NCBI GenBank assembly: GCA_046329055.1
Contig: JAXLVK010000016.1
Location: forward strand, 1-64,000
Direction: 5' to 3'
DNA length: 64,000 nt
Source of the DNA: JADKCL01 sp046329055
Lineage (GTDB): Bacteria > Bacteroidota > Bacteroidia > J057 > JADKCL01
In this document: piece after piece, positions 10,301 through 18,246 of the stretch
How positions within the stretch are numbered: the first letter of the stretch is position 1
Layout: the number at the start of each line of letters is the position of its first letter
Notes under the pieces: generated by a model
Database searches by the model: none
Told to the model about the DNA's origin: nothing
What the model saw: the letters and a program-made list of their open reading frames with translations, nothing else
Program-made: the position numbers and the translations under genes

Positions 10301-10745
10301 CCTCTCCGGGAATGTGGTGGTGCCCCTCAGCTACTCCATGGTGACCGACTTCCAAGACGCACGGGCGGCGGTGTTCCTGACGGGCAAGGGCTGGGGCTTC
10401 GTCAATCTGGGCGGCACGCAGGTGATCGATTGCGAATACGATGCCGTGGGCTTCCGGCAACCGGGGATCATCTCTGTCCAAAAAGGCTCCAAATGGGGAC
10501 TGATCAGCACATTCGGGGCAGTGATGACTCCCTGCAAGTACGATGCGATCGGAGAGTACAGCCAAGGCATGGCCACAGTGATGCTGCGCAGGTCCATTGG
10601 TGTGGTGGATGGCACTGGCAAGGTCTTGCTGCCGCCGGAATTTGACACGGTCAAGCTGGTCGGCAATGTGATCCAGGTGGAGGACAACAATGCTGTGGGC
10701 TACATGACCCCGAACGGGGAATGGCTCTGGGCACCAAGCAAGTGA
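7365..10745 (+). CDS. Giant exported WG-repeat protein
   Basis: 1126 residues with an N-terminal signal peptide (IIRNITVGLIALGAFLGGQAQ). Nearly the whole protein is built of WG-containing repeats of about 45-50 residues, recognisable by kWGfID or yGLIN cores followed by G-x-x-v-i-x-P-x-Y-x-x-i and then by f-x-(D/E)-G-x-A-x-V; examples are WGFIDTLGSAITPQKY, YGLINLSGNWVVQPNY and WGFIDLSGNVVVPLSY. Repeats are regular in the C-terminal half and more diverged in the N-terminal half, where insertions occur (such as GNCQGRDCEGG-like loops around residue 100). WG repeats are thought to form beta-rich binding folds; no catalytic domain is visible. A perfect terminator precedes it, so it is probably its own transcription unit. 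Function unknown. Confidence 0.85.
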   Translation: MNRIIRNITVGLIALGAFLGGQAQMLPVKNGRLWGLIMPDGRRVTEPIYDAIPVVLPRQAVVVLGGKYGVIDTNGRQLIEPKYTFVRCLSENTVLINQGGDCQGRDCEGGLWGFVNLALDRRIDPTFQLIGSFEKMGLAKVNLGGKCGYETCSGGKWGLIDSNATLVLAPEYQQIGATNLSEVYFRGEKGWGLYNWQTRTMVIPAEYDSLDRVTPLHVAFRRGTQWGVLDNQGKELAPPTADAIKGAGLNYLAYRVGNLFGLMDSTGRIMSKPLHSSIRMNPNSWVTYTDVAQMGLADTSDRAITRDFLTQVVHFGKGFCLVGSGVTFGAVNRAGEQFIPIQYEGCRMANDSLILTWQGNRLMWHDLTGKTLKGMDFEELGKFRDNKVTEAKFRGKWGVINMEGDWIMEPKYEEARIYLHSAKGRLGEDWSFAYFDDQGHTSKVKRIVIIKGDDQEEDPLGLNGTGTTGWFSTSRNLWGLRSISSNQILIEPTYPKIELIPNAKVTLVFGKVRNSEEHAWGLVDHTNGKQLVEPLFEKVYSEDFRRSDFARVIYAGSGKYALLSQKGQLVSLNNASFIGTFCDSVARVNIGGVLEWSTNVGFDTITSDATKDKYSNEIKMNYQYCRGGKWGYIDAEGKWLKPAEYQGALDFQDGLARVKVDGKWGAVDKRFNMVIKPEFDFIERMKVGSGKVLFAIGRDRTAYGFMDGKGEIRIEPQFQEVGRYREGLVKFKEAGKWGFANLAGEVVIPAQYGMVGDFHDGRARVRNNRAWGFIDTLGSAITPQKYLRAGDYHDGRAWVQTEKFFGFLDLEGNMAIAPEFSAVGDFSEGLAPAKRKGVYGLINLSGNWVVQPNYFRIGSFRDSVAVVQEKGQYGLITPEGSLLVKPNYREIADFSEGLVRFRRGMGYGFMDASGNVRVDDQYSNAKDFSCGRAAIFVQGKWGFIDSAGREIVPPKYSKVHSFKEGRAAVCMGNVWGFIDLSGNVVVPLSYSMVTDFQDARAAVFLTGKGWGFVNLGGTQVIDCEYDAVGFRQPGIISVQKGSKWGLISTFGAVMTPCKYDAIGEYSQGMATVMLRRSIGVVDGTGKVLLPPEFDTVKLVGNVIQVEDNNAVGYMTPNGEWLWAPSK

Positions 10746-10836
10746 TCCTTCGGCCGGGAGGGACATTTTCAGCGGCGACCTGCCGATTTCCATGGGCTTT
10801 TCCTAACTTGCATGACCTTAATTGCCTCCGGCATCA

Positions 10837-11571
10837 ATGCGCATGCACAAAAGATTCAAGCTTTTTTTCTCCCTTGCCCTCGTCGTGATCACGCTTGGGG
10901 CCTCCTCCTGCTTCGACATTCTGGAGGAGTACGAGTTCCATGCTGATGGATCCGGCAAGGCTACCGTGTTGGTGGATGTCGCGAAGATGATGGACATGAT
11001 GGAGGCATTTGGGTCGGCGATGGATTCCACTGGCAATGAGGCTGGCAAGTCCATGGACGAGATGTTCACCGAAAACCAGACCGTCGCGCAGCTCAAAGCA
11101 ATCCCCGGCATTTCCAATGTCCAGGACCTCAACAACCGCGATACCAAGCAGATCGGTTACAGCTACGAATTCAAAAACATCGAAGCCTTGAACCAGGCAC
11201 TGGTGCTACGTGAGAGCAGCCTCGGGCTGGGCGATGCCTTCGGCCTCGGTGGTGACGACGAGTCCCCTGAAACCGACCGCGAAAACTCCATCGCTTACGC
11301 AGGCAAGAAATTTTCCCGCAAGATGGACATGACCATGCCCGCCAATGACGAGGAGGACGAGGAGTCCAAGCAGTACATGCAGATGGCCATGATGATGTTC
11401 CAAGACGCGAAGTACACCGTGAAGTACAGCTTTGACCGGAACGTGAAGAAGGTCAAGGGCAATGATGCCGCGCTGATCGGCGCTGACAAGAAATCCGTCA
11501 CCATTGAAAACACCATGAAGGACCTGCTCGAAGGCAAGGCCAACATGAACGTGGACCTCAAACTGAAATGA
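10837..11571 (+). CDS. Lipoprotein of unknown function
   Basis: About 244 residues from the ATG at 10837, chosen because it places the basic MRMHKRFK stretch directly before a hydrophobic segment and a lipobox ending LGASSC. The mature part begins FDILEEYEFHADGSGKATVLVDVAKMMDMMEAF, a beta-hairpin style seen in Bacteroidota lipoproteins that carry an EYxFHxDGSG motif, and contains acidic stretches (NDEEDEESKQ). A TAACTTGC sequence at 10804-10811 may be a -7 promoter element, although no clear TTG is in phase upstream. The stop codon overlaps the in-frame upstream extension of the next gene by ATGA, so the two lipoprotein genes probably form an operon. Confidence 0.7.
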   Translation: MRMHKRFKLFFSLALVVITLGASSCFDILEEYEFHADGSGKATVLVDVAKMMDMMEAFGSAMDSTGNEAGKSMDEMFTENQTVAQLKAIPGISNVQDLNNRDTKQIGYSYEFKNIEALNQALVLRESSLGLGDAFGLGGDDESPETDRENSIAYAGKKFSRKMDMTMPANDEEDEESKQYMQMAMMMFQDAKYTVKYSFDRNVKKVKGNDAALIGADKKSVTIENTMKDLLEGKANMNVDLKLK

Positions 11572-11585
11572 TCTCCGATTCCACG

Positions 11586-12518
11586 ATGAAAAGCCTGCTC
11601 ATTTTCATGGTCATGATTGCCGCCACCTTGGGGGCATGCTCCGGTCAGGACAAGATGGCCAAAGGCAATGCCCTGATGGCCGAGCAGAAATTTGCCGAGG
11701 CCGAGGTGGTGTTCCAAGAGATCGTCAAGAACGATCCCGACGATGCCGCTGCCCTCAACGCCTTGGGCAATGCCCGCTTCTCCCAGGCCAAGTGGGATCT
11801 CTGCATGGCGGACCTGGGCAAGGCGATCGAACTCGCCGAAAAAGCAGGCCTCCCCAAGGACACGATCGGCTCCTATTACTTTGACCGCGGATTGGCCAAC
11901 TACATCCAAGGCCAATACGGCTCTGCTCGGACGGACTTCCAAGCCGCTGTGGACCGCGCTTATGACCTCGGAGAGAGCTATGCCTACCTCGGCGTCACCA
12001 TGGGCAACATCGGGGACGACATCAAAGCCATCGACTACCTGAACAAGGCCGTCAAGGCGGATCCCACGAGCCACTTCGCATGGAGCAACCGCGGCTATTA
12101 CAATTCCAAGGTCGGTGACAACAAGACCGCCATCTTCGATTTCTCCAAGGCGATTGAGCTGCTTCCCAATGACAAGGTGAGCTACCTGAACCGCGGTTAT
12201 ACCTACATCGGCATGGGTGATTACGAGTCGGCCCTCAAGGACATCGACAAGTCGCTCGCTCTGGACTCGACCTACTTGGGTGCCATCGCCTACAAGGGCA
12301 TCGCCCTCACCAACACCGGCCAATCACTCGAAGGCATTCGCTGGCTGGACAAGGCGATCGAGATGCAACCGGAAAATCCCGCATTTTATTACTACCGTGG
12401 TGTCGCCCTGATCAATGCGGGCATCATCGACCGGGGCTGCTCCGACCTCGCGACCGCTGCTGCTGGCGGACACGTGGACGGCGAGGGCATGCGGGAGCAA
12501 TACTGCAAGGGCAAGTAA
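11586..12518 (+). CDS. TPR-repeat lipoprotein
   Basis: 310 residues from the ATG at 11586, preferred over the ATG at 11568 because it gives a compact signal (MKSLLIFMVMIAATLGAC) with a lipobox cysteine. After the signal come about eight tetratricopeptide repeats; clear examples are AAALNALGNARFSQAKWDLC, SHFAWSNRGYYNSKVGDNKT and SYLNRGYTYIGMGDYESALK. TPR arrays act as protein-binding scaffolds; here the protein would be tethered to the inner face of the outer membrane or to the cytoplasmic membrane. Partner unknown. It lies directly behind the preceding lipoprotein gene. Confidence 0.8.
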   Translation: MKSLLIFMVMIAATLGACSGQDKMAKGNALMAEQKFAEAEVVFQEIVKNDPDDAAALNALGNARFSQAKWDLCMADLGKAIELAEKAGLPKDTIGSYYFDRGLANYIQGQYGSARTDFQAAVDRAYDLGESYAYLGVTMGNIGDDIKAIDYLNKAVKADPTSHFAWSNRGYYNSKVGDNKTAIFDFSKAIELLPNDKVSYLNRGYTYIGMGDYESALKDIDKSLALDSTYLGAIAYKGIALTNTGQSLEGIRWLDKAIEMQPENPAFYYYRGVALINAGIIDRGCSDLATAAAGGHVDGEGMREQYCKGK

Positions 12519-12694
12519 GCCTTGGGCGGTCTCCCGGCGAAGGAGTCCATTTCCAAGCCTTCAATTCCATTCTGAAATCGGCTGACAACTGTCCGTAAAT
12601 CACGGAGAATGCCCGTTTTCTATTGCACCTTTCCCATTAATGCCACAAATTAGCTGCCTGATTTAGAAAAGGATTAAGTAAAACACTGCACGGC

Positions 12695-13603
12695 ATGAGC
12701 TTCAGGCAGACATACAAGGGGATTTTCCAGTTCAGGGATCAAGCGGCCTTGGAGCGTGCAATGGCTGAAAACCAATCCGAGGCGAGTGGTGCCGATGCCA
12801 TGGGCCTTCAAGACAGCTTCCGCAGCGAGGGTGTCATGTTGGTGAACATCGACGCGATGGCTGGCGAGCAGGACTGGGAAGAAATGGCGGTTGCAATGGC
12901 CACCTTGGCGATGCATGCCTCCCGTGGCTTCTTGTATGCGGTAGCATTCGAGCGCAGCGGCGGCCAAAAGTCCCAAGTGGAGTACTACGAGGCCACCAAC
13001 GGACGCCGCAAGCCAAATCCTGCGAACACCGCCGAGGCTCCTGCGATCAGCGAGGATTATTTCCCCCTTCATGCCGGCTCCACCTACAGGTATGAAGGTG
13101 CCGCGACCTCCCGCCCGGCTTACTCCTATACCGTTCGCAGCTTGGACGTGAATGGCTTGGAGTTTTTCTATCTGGAAAACGCCGATGCTCCCGGTCCGCA
13201 TTACAACGAAGCCCTCGACAGCACGTTTTTCTACAAGGATCGCTCCCATGTCTTCACTGTGAATGCAGGGAAAGAGCGCGAACTGCATGCCGTGGATCCT
13301 GAAAATCCCAAATCCATGCAGTTGGTGTATCAAAACAATGCCCAAGCAGGCGATGTTCTCTACACCATCTGGGCGGAAGGCGATCACTTCTCGGTCTATA
13401 CCGTAGAAGGCAAAGTGGATGTGGAAACCCCCGCTGGCCAATTCAAGGATTGCCTGCAAGTGCGGATGGAAAGCTACCACGTGGACGAAGAAAACATGAC
13501 CACCGAGGTGCATCGCCAATACTTTGCAAAAGGGGTGGGACTGGTGAAATATGAAAAGGGCCCAGCAACTCTCATGCTCGCTTCCTTCCAAATGGGTGCA
13601 TAG
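12695..13603 (+). CDS. Hypothetical protein, probably two domains
   Basis: 302 residues, family not recognised. Residues 1-110 are mixed alpha/beta without a signal peptide (start MSFRQTYKGIFQFRDQAALE). Residues 115-300 look like the beta-rich domain found in many lipoproteins that begin with a YFPLHAGSTYRYEG motif, followed by a pair of strands per repeat and ending YFAKGVGLVKYEKG. This C-terminal half resembles the DUF3108-like or 'PLxxGSxWxY' domains of Bacteroidota envelope proteins, but the usual export signal is absent. The region upstream (12519-12694) shows no gene. The downstream peptidase gene starts within or just after its end, consistent with an operon. Confidence 0.65.
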   Translation: MSFRQTYKGIFQFRDQAALERAMAENQSEASGADAMGLQDSFRSEGVMLVNIDAMAGEQDWEEMAVAMATLAMHASRGFLYAVAFERSGGQKSQVEYYEATNGRRKPNPANTAEAPAISEDYFPLHAGSTYRYEGAATSRPAYSYTVRSLDVNGLEFFYLENADAPGPHYNEALDSTFFYKDRSHVFTVNAGKERELHAVDPENPKSMQLVYQNNAQAGDVLYTIWAEGDHFSVYTVEGKVDVETPAGQFKDCLQVRMESYHVDEENMTTEVHRQYFAKGVGLVKYEKGPATLMLASFQMGA

Positions 13604-15080
13604 GCTACGTGCCTGGGCATTCGGCTTATTGCTTTTTTCTCCCATCCTTGGCCGCGCCTCTGGCAGCGACAGCCTCAGCCTTCACCAAAAACTCAGCCGC
13701 GCCCTCCAATTCCCTACGATTTCCTACTCGGACAGCTCCCTAACGGACTGGTCTGCCTATCGTGGATTCGTTCAGTTCCTCAAGGATGGCTTTCCGAATG
13801 TCCACCGCGAAATGGAACTAGAGATCCTCGGCGGGCATGCACTTTTGTTCAAGTGGCAGGGTCGCAATGCTGAGAGTCAGCCCGTGATGTTCTACGCCCA
13901 TCAGGATGTGGTGCCTGTGGAGTCTGAAGATGGAGAGGGATGGAAGTTTCCGCCATTTTCCGGGGAGATTGCCGAGGGATTTGTCTGGGGACGGGGCGCA
14001 CTGGACACCAAAAGCCTGATCATCTGCATGATGGAGGCGGCGGACCGACTGATCGCGGTGGGCTTTCAGCCTTCATCGACGATCTACATCGCCCTCGGGC
14101 ACGACGAGGAGGTTGGCGGAAACTGGGGCGCAGCGCGGATCGCCAGGGCGTTGCGGGAGCGGGACATCAGGCTGGATTGGGTGCTGGACGAAGGGCTTGG
14201 CGTGATTGATGGCGCGTTCAAGGATAGCGACCCCCCGATAGCACTGGTTGCCATGGCCGAAAAAGGGCATGCCAACATCGAGTTGCGGGTCAAGGGTGGC
14301 GGAGGTCATTCGGCAGCGCCACCGTTTGAGACGGTGATCGGGACACTGGCATTGGCACTGGACAGGTTGGCGAAGAATCCCATGGAGGAGCGGATGTTGC
14401 CCCTGGTGATGGAGAGTTTGCGCAATGCGGCTCCCCTGATGGACAAGAAGACGCAGTTTGCCCTGAAAAATGCCCGCTTGCTGCGCAAGCAAATCCTCGC
14501 TGCATTGGCCAAGGATCCGCTCACCGACGCCATCATCCGCACCAAGATCTCCCCGACCATCATCCAAGGCGGCCTCAAGAGCAATGTCCTTCCCAAGGAG
14601 GCATCCGTGATCCTCAATGTCCGGATACTGCCAGGAGACAGCATCGGCTCTGTGGTAGAGCATATCCGCCAGACCATCCATGATGACCGCGTGGAGATCA
14701 CCGTGATGGACGATCCCACGGAGCCCTCCCCAGTGACCAGCCACCAGAGCCAAGAGTTTGCGGCGCTGAGTGAGACCATCAGGGACATTTACCCGACTGT
14801 GATCGTGTCACCAACCCTGATGCCTGCCGGGACCGACAGCAAGCACTTCATTCCCCTCAGCGACAACCTGTTTCGTTTTTCACCCTTCCGCATCCACAAG
14901 GATGAAGGCAGCCGCATCCACAATACCAACGAGCGGATTTCACTGGCTGCGGTTGACGACATGCTTGCCTTTTACATGCTGCTTTTTCAAACTTTGCCCC
15001 TCCATGGAAGAACTTCTGAAAAAAATCATGGTGCAGGTGATCGACGACATGATCCCGGTGCACAAGTTCCTCGGCATTAG
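13596..15080 (+). CDS. M20 family metallopeptidase, PM20D1-like
   Basis: About 494 residues from a GTG at 13596; this start gives a signal-like N-terminus (VHRLRAWAFGLLLFSPILGRASG) and an 8-base overlap with the preceding gene. An ATG at 13551 would overlap by 53 bases. Dizinc M20 motifs are present: YAHQDVVPVE (first metal histidine), WGRGALDTKS (bridging aspartate), GHDEEVGG (catalytic glutamate pair) and a C-terminal PAGTDSKHF histidine. The similarity in these segments is to PM20D1-type enzymes that hydrolyse N-acyl amino acids or dipeptides. Likely periplasmic. The last 25 residues overlap the thioesterase start by 77 bases and do not resemble the normal family end (after LLFQTL), so a lost stop or a frame error near 15000 is possible. 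Confidence 0.82.
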   Translation: MHRLRAWAFGLLLFSPILGRASGSDSLSLHQKLSRALQFPTISYSDSSLTDWSAYRGFVQFLKDGFPNVHREMELEILGGHALLFKWQGRNAESQPVMFYAHQDVVPVESEDGEGWKFPPFSGEIAEGFVWGRGALDTKSLIICMMEAADRLIAVGFQPSSTIYIALGHDEEVGGNWGAARIARALRERDIRLDWVLDEGLGVIDGAFKDSDPPIALVAMAEKGHANIELRVKGGGGHSAAPPFETVIGTLALALDRLAKNPMEERMLPLVMESLRNAAPLMDKKTQFALKNARLLRKQILAALAKDPLTDAIIRTKISPTIIQGGLKSNVLPKEASVILNVRILPGDSIGSVVEHIRQTIHDDRVEITVMDDPTEPSPVTSHQSQEFAALSETIRDIYPTVIVSPTLMPAGTDSKHFIPLSDNLFRFSPFRIHKDEGSRIHNTNERISLAAVDDMLAFYMLLFQTLPLHGRTSEKNHGAGDRRHDPGAQVPRH

Positions 15081-15462
15081 CCTGAAAGATGTGCGTCATG
15101 GTTGGGCGCAGCTCTACCTCCCCTACCGTCAGGAACTCGAGGGTGATCCCCGCAGCAATCGGATGCACGGAGGCATCATTGCCTGCCTGCTGGACTCTGC
15201 TGGGGGTGCGGCTGCCATCACCACCCTTACCGGGCCCGATGACATGATCAGCTCGATTGACATCCGGGTGGACTACCTTGAGCCTGCCAAACCAGACAAT
15301 GTCATTGCCGAAGGCGAGATTGTACGGAGTGGCAGTGCGATCATCGTGACCAGGATGAAGGCCTTCCACGAATCAACAGGAGAGGTCATCGCTGAGGGCA
15401 AGGCCGTGTACCGGGTGAAACGGAAGGGCGAGGGCATGGGCTTGGTAAACGTAGAGGAGTAA
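15004..15462 (+). CDS. PaaI-family hotdog thioesterase
   Basis: 152 residues from the ATG at 15004 (MEELLKK). The hotdog-fold signature is visible: RMHGGIIACLLDSAGGAAAIT contains the HGG and D/E active-site region, followed by IDIRVDYLEPAK and a terminal beta-sheet AEGKAVYRVKR. The family hydrolyses acyl-CoA or aryl-CoA thioesters in the cytoplasm. It overlaps the end of the M20 gene reading frame. A longer frame starting at 14902 is rejected since the added residues lie inside the peptidase. Confidence 0.85.
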   Translation: MEELLKKIMVQVIDDMIPVHKFLGISLKDVRHGWAQLYLPYRQELEGDPRSNRMHGGIIACLLDSAGGAAAITTLTGPDDMISSIDIRVDYLEPAKPDNVIAEGEIVRSGSAIIVTRMKAFHESTGEVIAEGKAVYRVKRKGEGMGLVNVEE

Positions 15463-15470
15463 ATCCCTGA

Positions 15471-15691
15471 ATTGTCGTATCGCCCGCCGCAATCGCTTCA
15501 CACAAAACACTGTATAGCAAGCGATTACACCACAGATTGTCGTATCGAAGTTGTATTTTGAGTCCCTTTGGTGACCCAAAACCGAACCCTGTAAAAACAA
15601 AGATTGTCGCATTGTGATACGACAATCTTCATCATAAATCGTTAAAAATCAATTCATTCATCAACCCAAGGCGCCGCCGTGATACGACAAT
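15471..15691. repeat. Four copies of ATTGTCGTATC in both orientations, including a hairpin
   Basis: The 228-base gap between the thioesterase and the first YhcG gene holds ATTGTCGTATC at 15471-15481 and 15536-15546 in direct orientation, and GATACGACAAT at 15616-15626 and 15681-15691 inverted. The third copy forms a hairpin with AGATTGTCGCAT at 15601-15612, 4-base loop, 12-base arms with one mismatch. The last copy abuts the YhcG stop codon. There is no gene in the gap. Confidence 0.75.
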
Positions 15692-16753
15692 TCACCTTCC
15701 TTGCTTGTCTTGAACCTTGGATTCCTTCCGCGCCCGATCGATCACCGCTTGGAGCTTAACGCGCAGCTTGTCGAAATCAGGAACCGCAGTCATGTAGTTT
15801 GCAACACGGATGCCCGATTTGTCCAATTCCAGCATTTGAATTTGTTCCTCGTTGCCTTCGGCGCATAGGATGAGGCCCAGCGGAGGCTCCTCCCACTCCA
15901 GCATCTCGTCTTTCTGAAGCATCCGGAGATAGAGCTCCATTTGAGCCTTGTAGGCAGCCTTGAACTTGGTCAATTTGAGGTCGATCGCCAGCAATCGGCG
16001 CAGTCTTCGGTGGTAAAACAACAGGTCCAGATAATGATCCTCGCCATCGATGATGAATCGCTTCTGCCTGGCCATGAAGAGGAAACCTGTCCCAATCTCC
16101 AGGATGAACTTCTCGATATGCCTCAGGATCGCGGATTCGAAGTCTTTTTCGGAGTAGGTATCTTCCAGACCTAGGAACTCCAGAATGTACCTGTCCCGAA
16201 ACACCAGCTCTGGATTGAGCTCATTGCAATCGCGGAGGCGTTTCAAATCCGCGCGAATCGTTTCCTCAGGCTTCCGGCTAATGGCAGTTCGCTCAAACAG
16301 CATGCTGCCGATCTTCTCGCGAAGGGTTTTCACGTTCCAGCCCTCAATCCGGCAGATTTCCGTGTAAAACTCTCGTTCCAGCGGATTCCGGATGGGCAAC
16401 AAGGCGATGAAATGCGTCCAACTCAGCTGCCTGATCGCCGAAAGCACAATGTCCTCGTCGGGAAACAGGTCCGCGAACTGCATCATCCGCCGCAGGTTCT
16501 TCTCCGAGAAGCCATCGCCATAGCTCCCCTGCAGCTCCAATGCGAGTTGTAAGACCACATTCTTCCCGTACTCTGCACGGCGATGCTTCAGCACCTCCTC
16601 ATTGATCCGCCGACCGACCTTCCAGTACAGAAGAGTCATCGTCGAATTCAGCGTCCGTGCTGCAAATTCGCGACTGTCATGGATCAACCCCTTGACATCC
16701 GATACCAAATTGGGAGTCTTTTGCTTGGTTACCTCCCCACGTTTCTTTCTCAT
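15692..16753 (-). CDS. YhcG/DUF1016-family PD-(D/E)XK nuclease, copy 1
   Basis: 353 residues, full length for the family. The N-terminal DUF1016 helical domain is seen in STMTLLYWKVGRRINEEVLK and GFSEKNLRRMMQFADLFPD, and the C-terminal nuclease domain in DHYLDLLFYHRRLRRLLAIDLKL (key residues D, then D-x-K) and in PLGLILCAEGNEEQIQML. YhcG proteins are predicted DNA endonucleases that often lie in variable genomic regions and near restriction systems; their target is not established. It is followed at its 3' side by the inverted short repeats described above. About 35% to 40% of positions look identical to the second copy at 20825-21856 by eye, so the two are diverged paralogues and not a recent duplication. 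Confidence 0.88.
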   Translation of the reverse strand: MRKKRGEVTKQKTPNLVSDVKGLIHDSREFAARTLNSTMTLLYWKVGRRINEEVLKHRRAEYGKNVVLQLALELQGSYGDGFSEKNLRRMMQFADLFPDEDIVLSAIRQLSWTHFIALLPIRNPLEREFYTEICRIEGWNVKTLREKIGSMLFERTAISRKPEETIRADLKRLRDCNELNPELVFRDRYILEFLGLEDTYSEKDFESAILRHIEKFILEIGTGFLFMARQKRFIIDGEDHYLDLLFYHRRLRRLLAIDLKLTKFKAAYKAQMELYLRMLQKDEMLEWEEPPLGLILCAEGNEEQIQMLELDKSGIRVANYMTAVPDFDKLRVKLQAVIDRARKESKVQDKQGR

Positions 16754-16815
16754 TTTTCTCCTTTTGAAAGTTCATTCAATTGGAGACTTCTCATACTATT
16801 GGGCAAATATGAAAA

Positions 16816-18234
16816 TTATTTATTCTTTTTGCCAATGAATTCTACAAAAAGAATTGCAGATGCAAACAAAATCAGCCAAGCGATCCGGGACTGAAGCCTC
16901 GCGTACACGTTCGCCAAGGCGCCTGTCAACACAGCATTGATGGCATACGACAAGACCGCAATCGCGACGAACCATGCCATCCCGGCTGGTATCCGACGCC
17001 GATACACCATGCTGACCACCACCAATACAATTCCTGAAAGCGCCATCGTCACCCACAAAACCCAAGTGTCGAATTCAAATGAAATCTCTCGGTTGAATTG
17101 AACGCTACCACGGTACTCGGGAATCTTCTCGGGCAGCCGCCGCTCGAAGAATTTGTAAGGCGAACTGTTTTCGTCATTTGGAGCTAGGCCCTCACCAACC
17201 GAAACGGCGGACATTTGCGCCCATCCGGCCTTCATGCATTCGCCGAGATAGGCCATCAGGTACTTCCGTCGGCCAAAGAAATCATTCAGCAAGGAATCGT
17301 ACCCAGGCTGACTCTCCTCCCAGTATCCCGTCTTCTTGAAGGGCGAATCATCATGCCAGATGAACGCCGCCGTCGAATTGGGCAAGGAATCCGCATACGG
17401 ACAAAGCGACCAATGACGCTCCGGGCAGGTCTCATGCAGGTAGTCCGCGAGCAAGCCTGTCTCGCTCAGCCGTGCCATGGTGAAGACATGCGCCGACCGC
17501 GTCATGCGCCAGCCGAGGCCATTCACCGCATTCGAAGCATAGAAAAATAAGATTGAGCCAAATGCCGCCAACAGCACCCACCCCATTCGCCAGAACCGTG
17601 AAGGGAAACCGCGCCGACGGATCCACTGAATCCCGCCAAACACTGCAAGGCAGGCAACCAGCCCCAACAACAATGCCGGATGGCTGTAATGGCTGACCCC
17701 CATCACGAACAACAACGCCGCAATTCCCAGCCTGCCCCACCACCGCAGCTCATCATCGAAGACCACCAGGAAAAATCCCAGGGCCATCAATCCCGTGAAG
17801 ATGTCCGGCATGATCTGACCCGCATACCAACCGATTCCGGTCAGTCCCACGCTGCCCACCATCCCGAGTCCAAATCCGATCAATCTCCGCCCTCGGGGCA
17901 ACAGCACGCGCACTGTCCTGAAAACCAACCAAGAGAACATCAGCGCCTGCATCGCCAAGGTCAGCCACACCTGATCCCCAAGTGCCGTGTAGCGAATGAA
18001 CAACCCATACCCGGTCGGCCGCGCCATGGGCACCTTTCCCTCGAATGCGGTCGCGAGGTAGGCCCCTGTGTCGCTGTACATCAGCGGAAATCCATTCCAC
18101 ATCGCAGGCAATAGCAGCAGGATCGCCCCCAAGGCAACGGCAGCGGCTCCGATCCATGCCGACGGGTTCAACCATCCTCCATTTTCAGAGGACTTCCATC
18201 CCAATCCAGAAGCGCTATTCGTAGGCTTGCCCAT
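16816..18234 (-). CDS. Polytopic membrane protein, possible GT-C-type glycosyltransferase
   Basis: 472 residues with about ten hydrophobic segments. The first extracytoplasmic loop after helix 1 contains MYSDTGAYLATAFEGKVP and a later loop GWYAGQIMPDIFTGLMAL; an acidic residue in the first large loop is the usual catalytic position of GT-C enzymes. A roughly 120-residue soluble loop lies between helices 8 and 9. Similar hypothetical proteins occur in Bacteroidota and Proteobacteria but I cannot name a substrate. It is transcribed towards the YhcG gene; the beta-barrel gene lies 12 bases upstream on the same strand, so the two may form an operon. Confidence 0.65.
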   Translation of the reverse strand: MGKPTNSASGLGWKSSENGGWLNPSAWIGAAAVALGAILLLLPAMWNGFPLMYSDTGAYLATAFEGKVPMARPTGYGLFIRYTALGDQVWLTLAMQALMFSWLVFRTVRVLLPRGRRLIGFGLGMVGSVGLTGIGWYAGQIMPDIFTGLMALGFFLVVFDDELRWWGRLGIAALLFVMGVSHYSHPALLLGLVACLAVFGGIQWIRRRGFPSRFWRMGWVLLAAFGSILFFYASNAVNGLGWRMTRSAHVFTMARLSETGLLADYLHETCPERHWSLCPYADSLPNSTAAFIWHDDSPFKKTGYWEESQPGYDSLLNDFFGRRKYLMAYLGECMKAGWAQMSAVSVGEGLAPNDENSSPYKFFERRLPEKIPEYRGSVQFNREISFEFDTWVLWVTMALSGIVLVVVSMVYRRRIPAGMAWFVAIAVLSYAINAVLTGALANVYARLQSRIAWLILFASAILFVEFIGKKNK

Positions 18235-18246
18235 GGTTGCAGAGGG

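Noticed and set aside
15471..15691. CRISPR array
   Set aside because: The 11-base repeats are too short, irregularly spaced and in both orientations; no cas gene is present.
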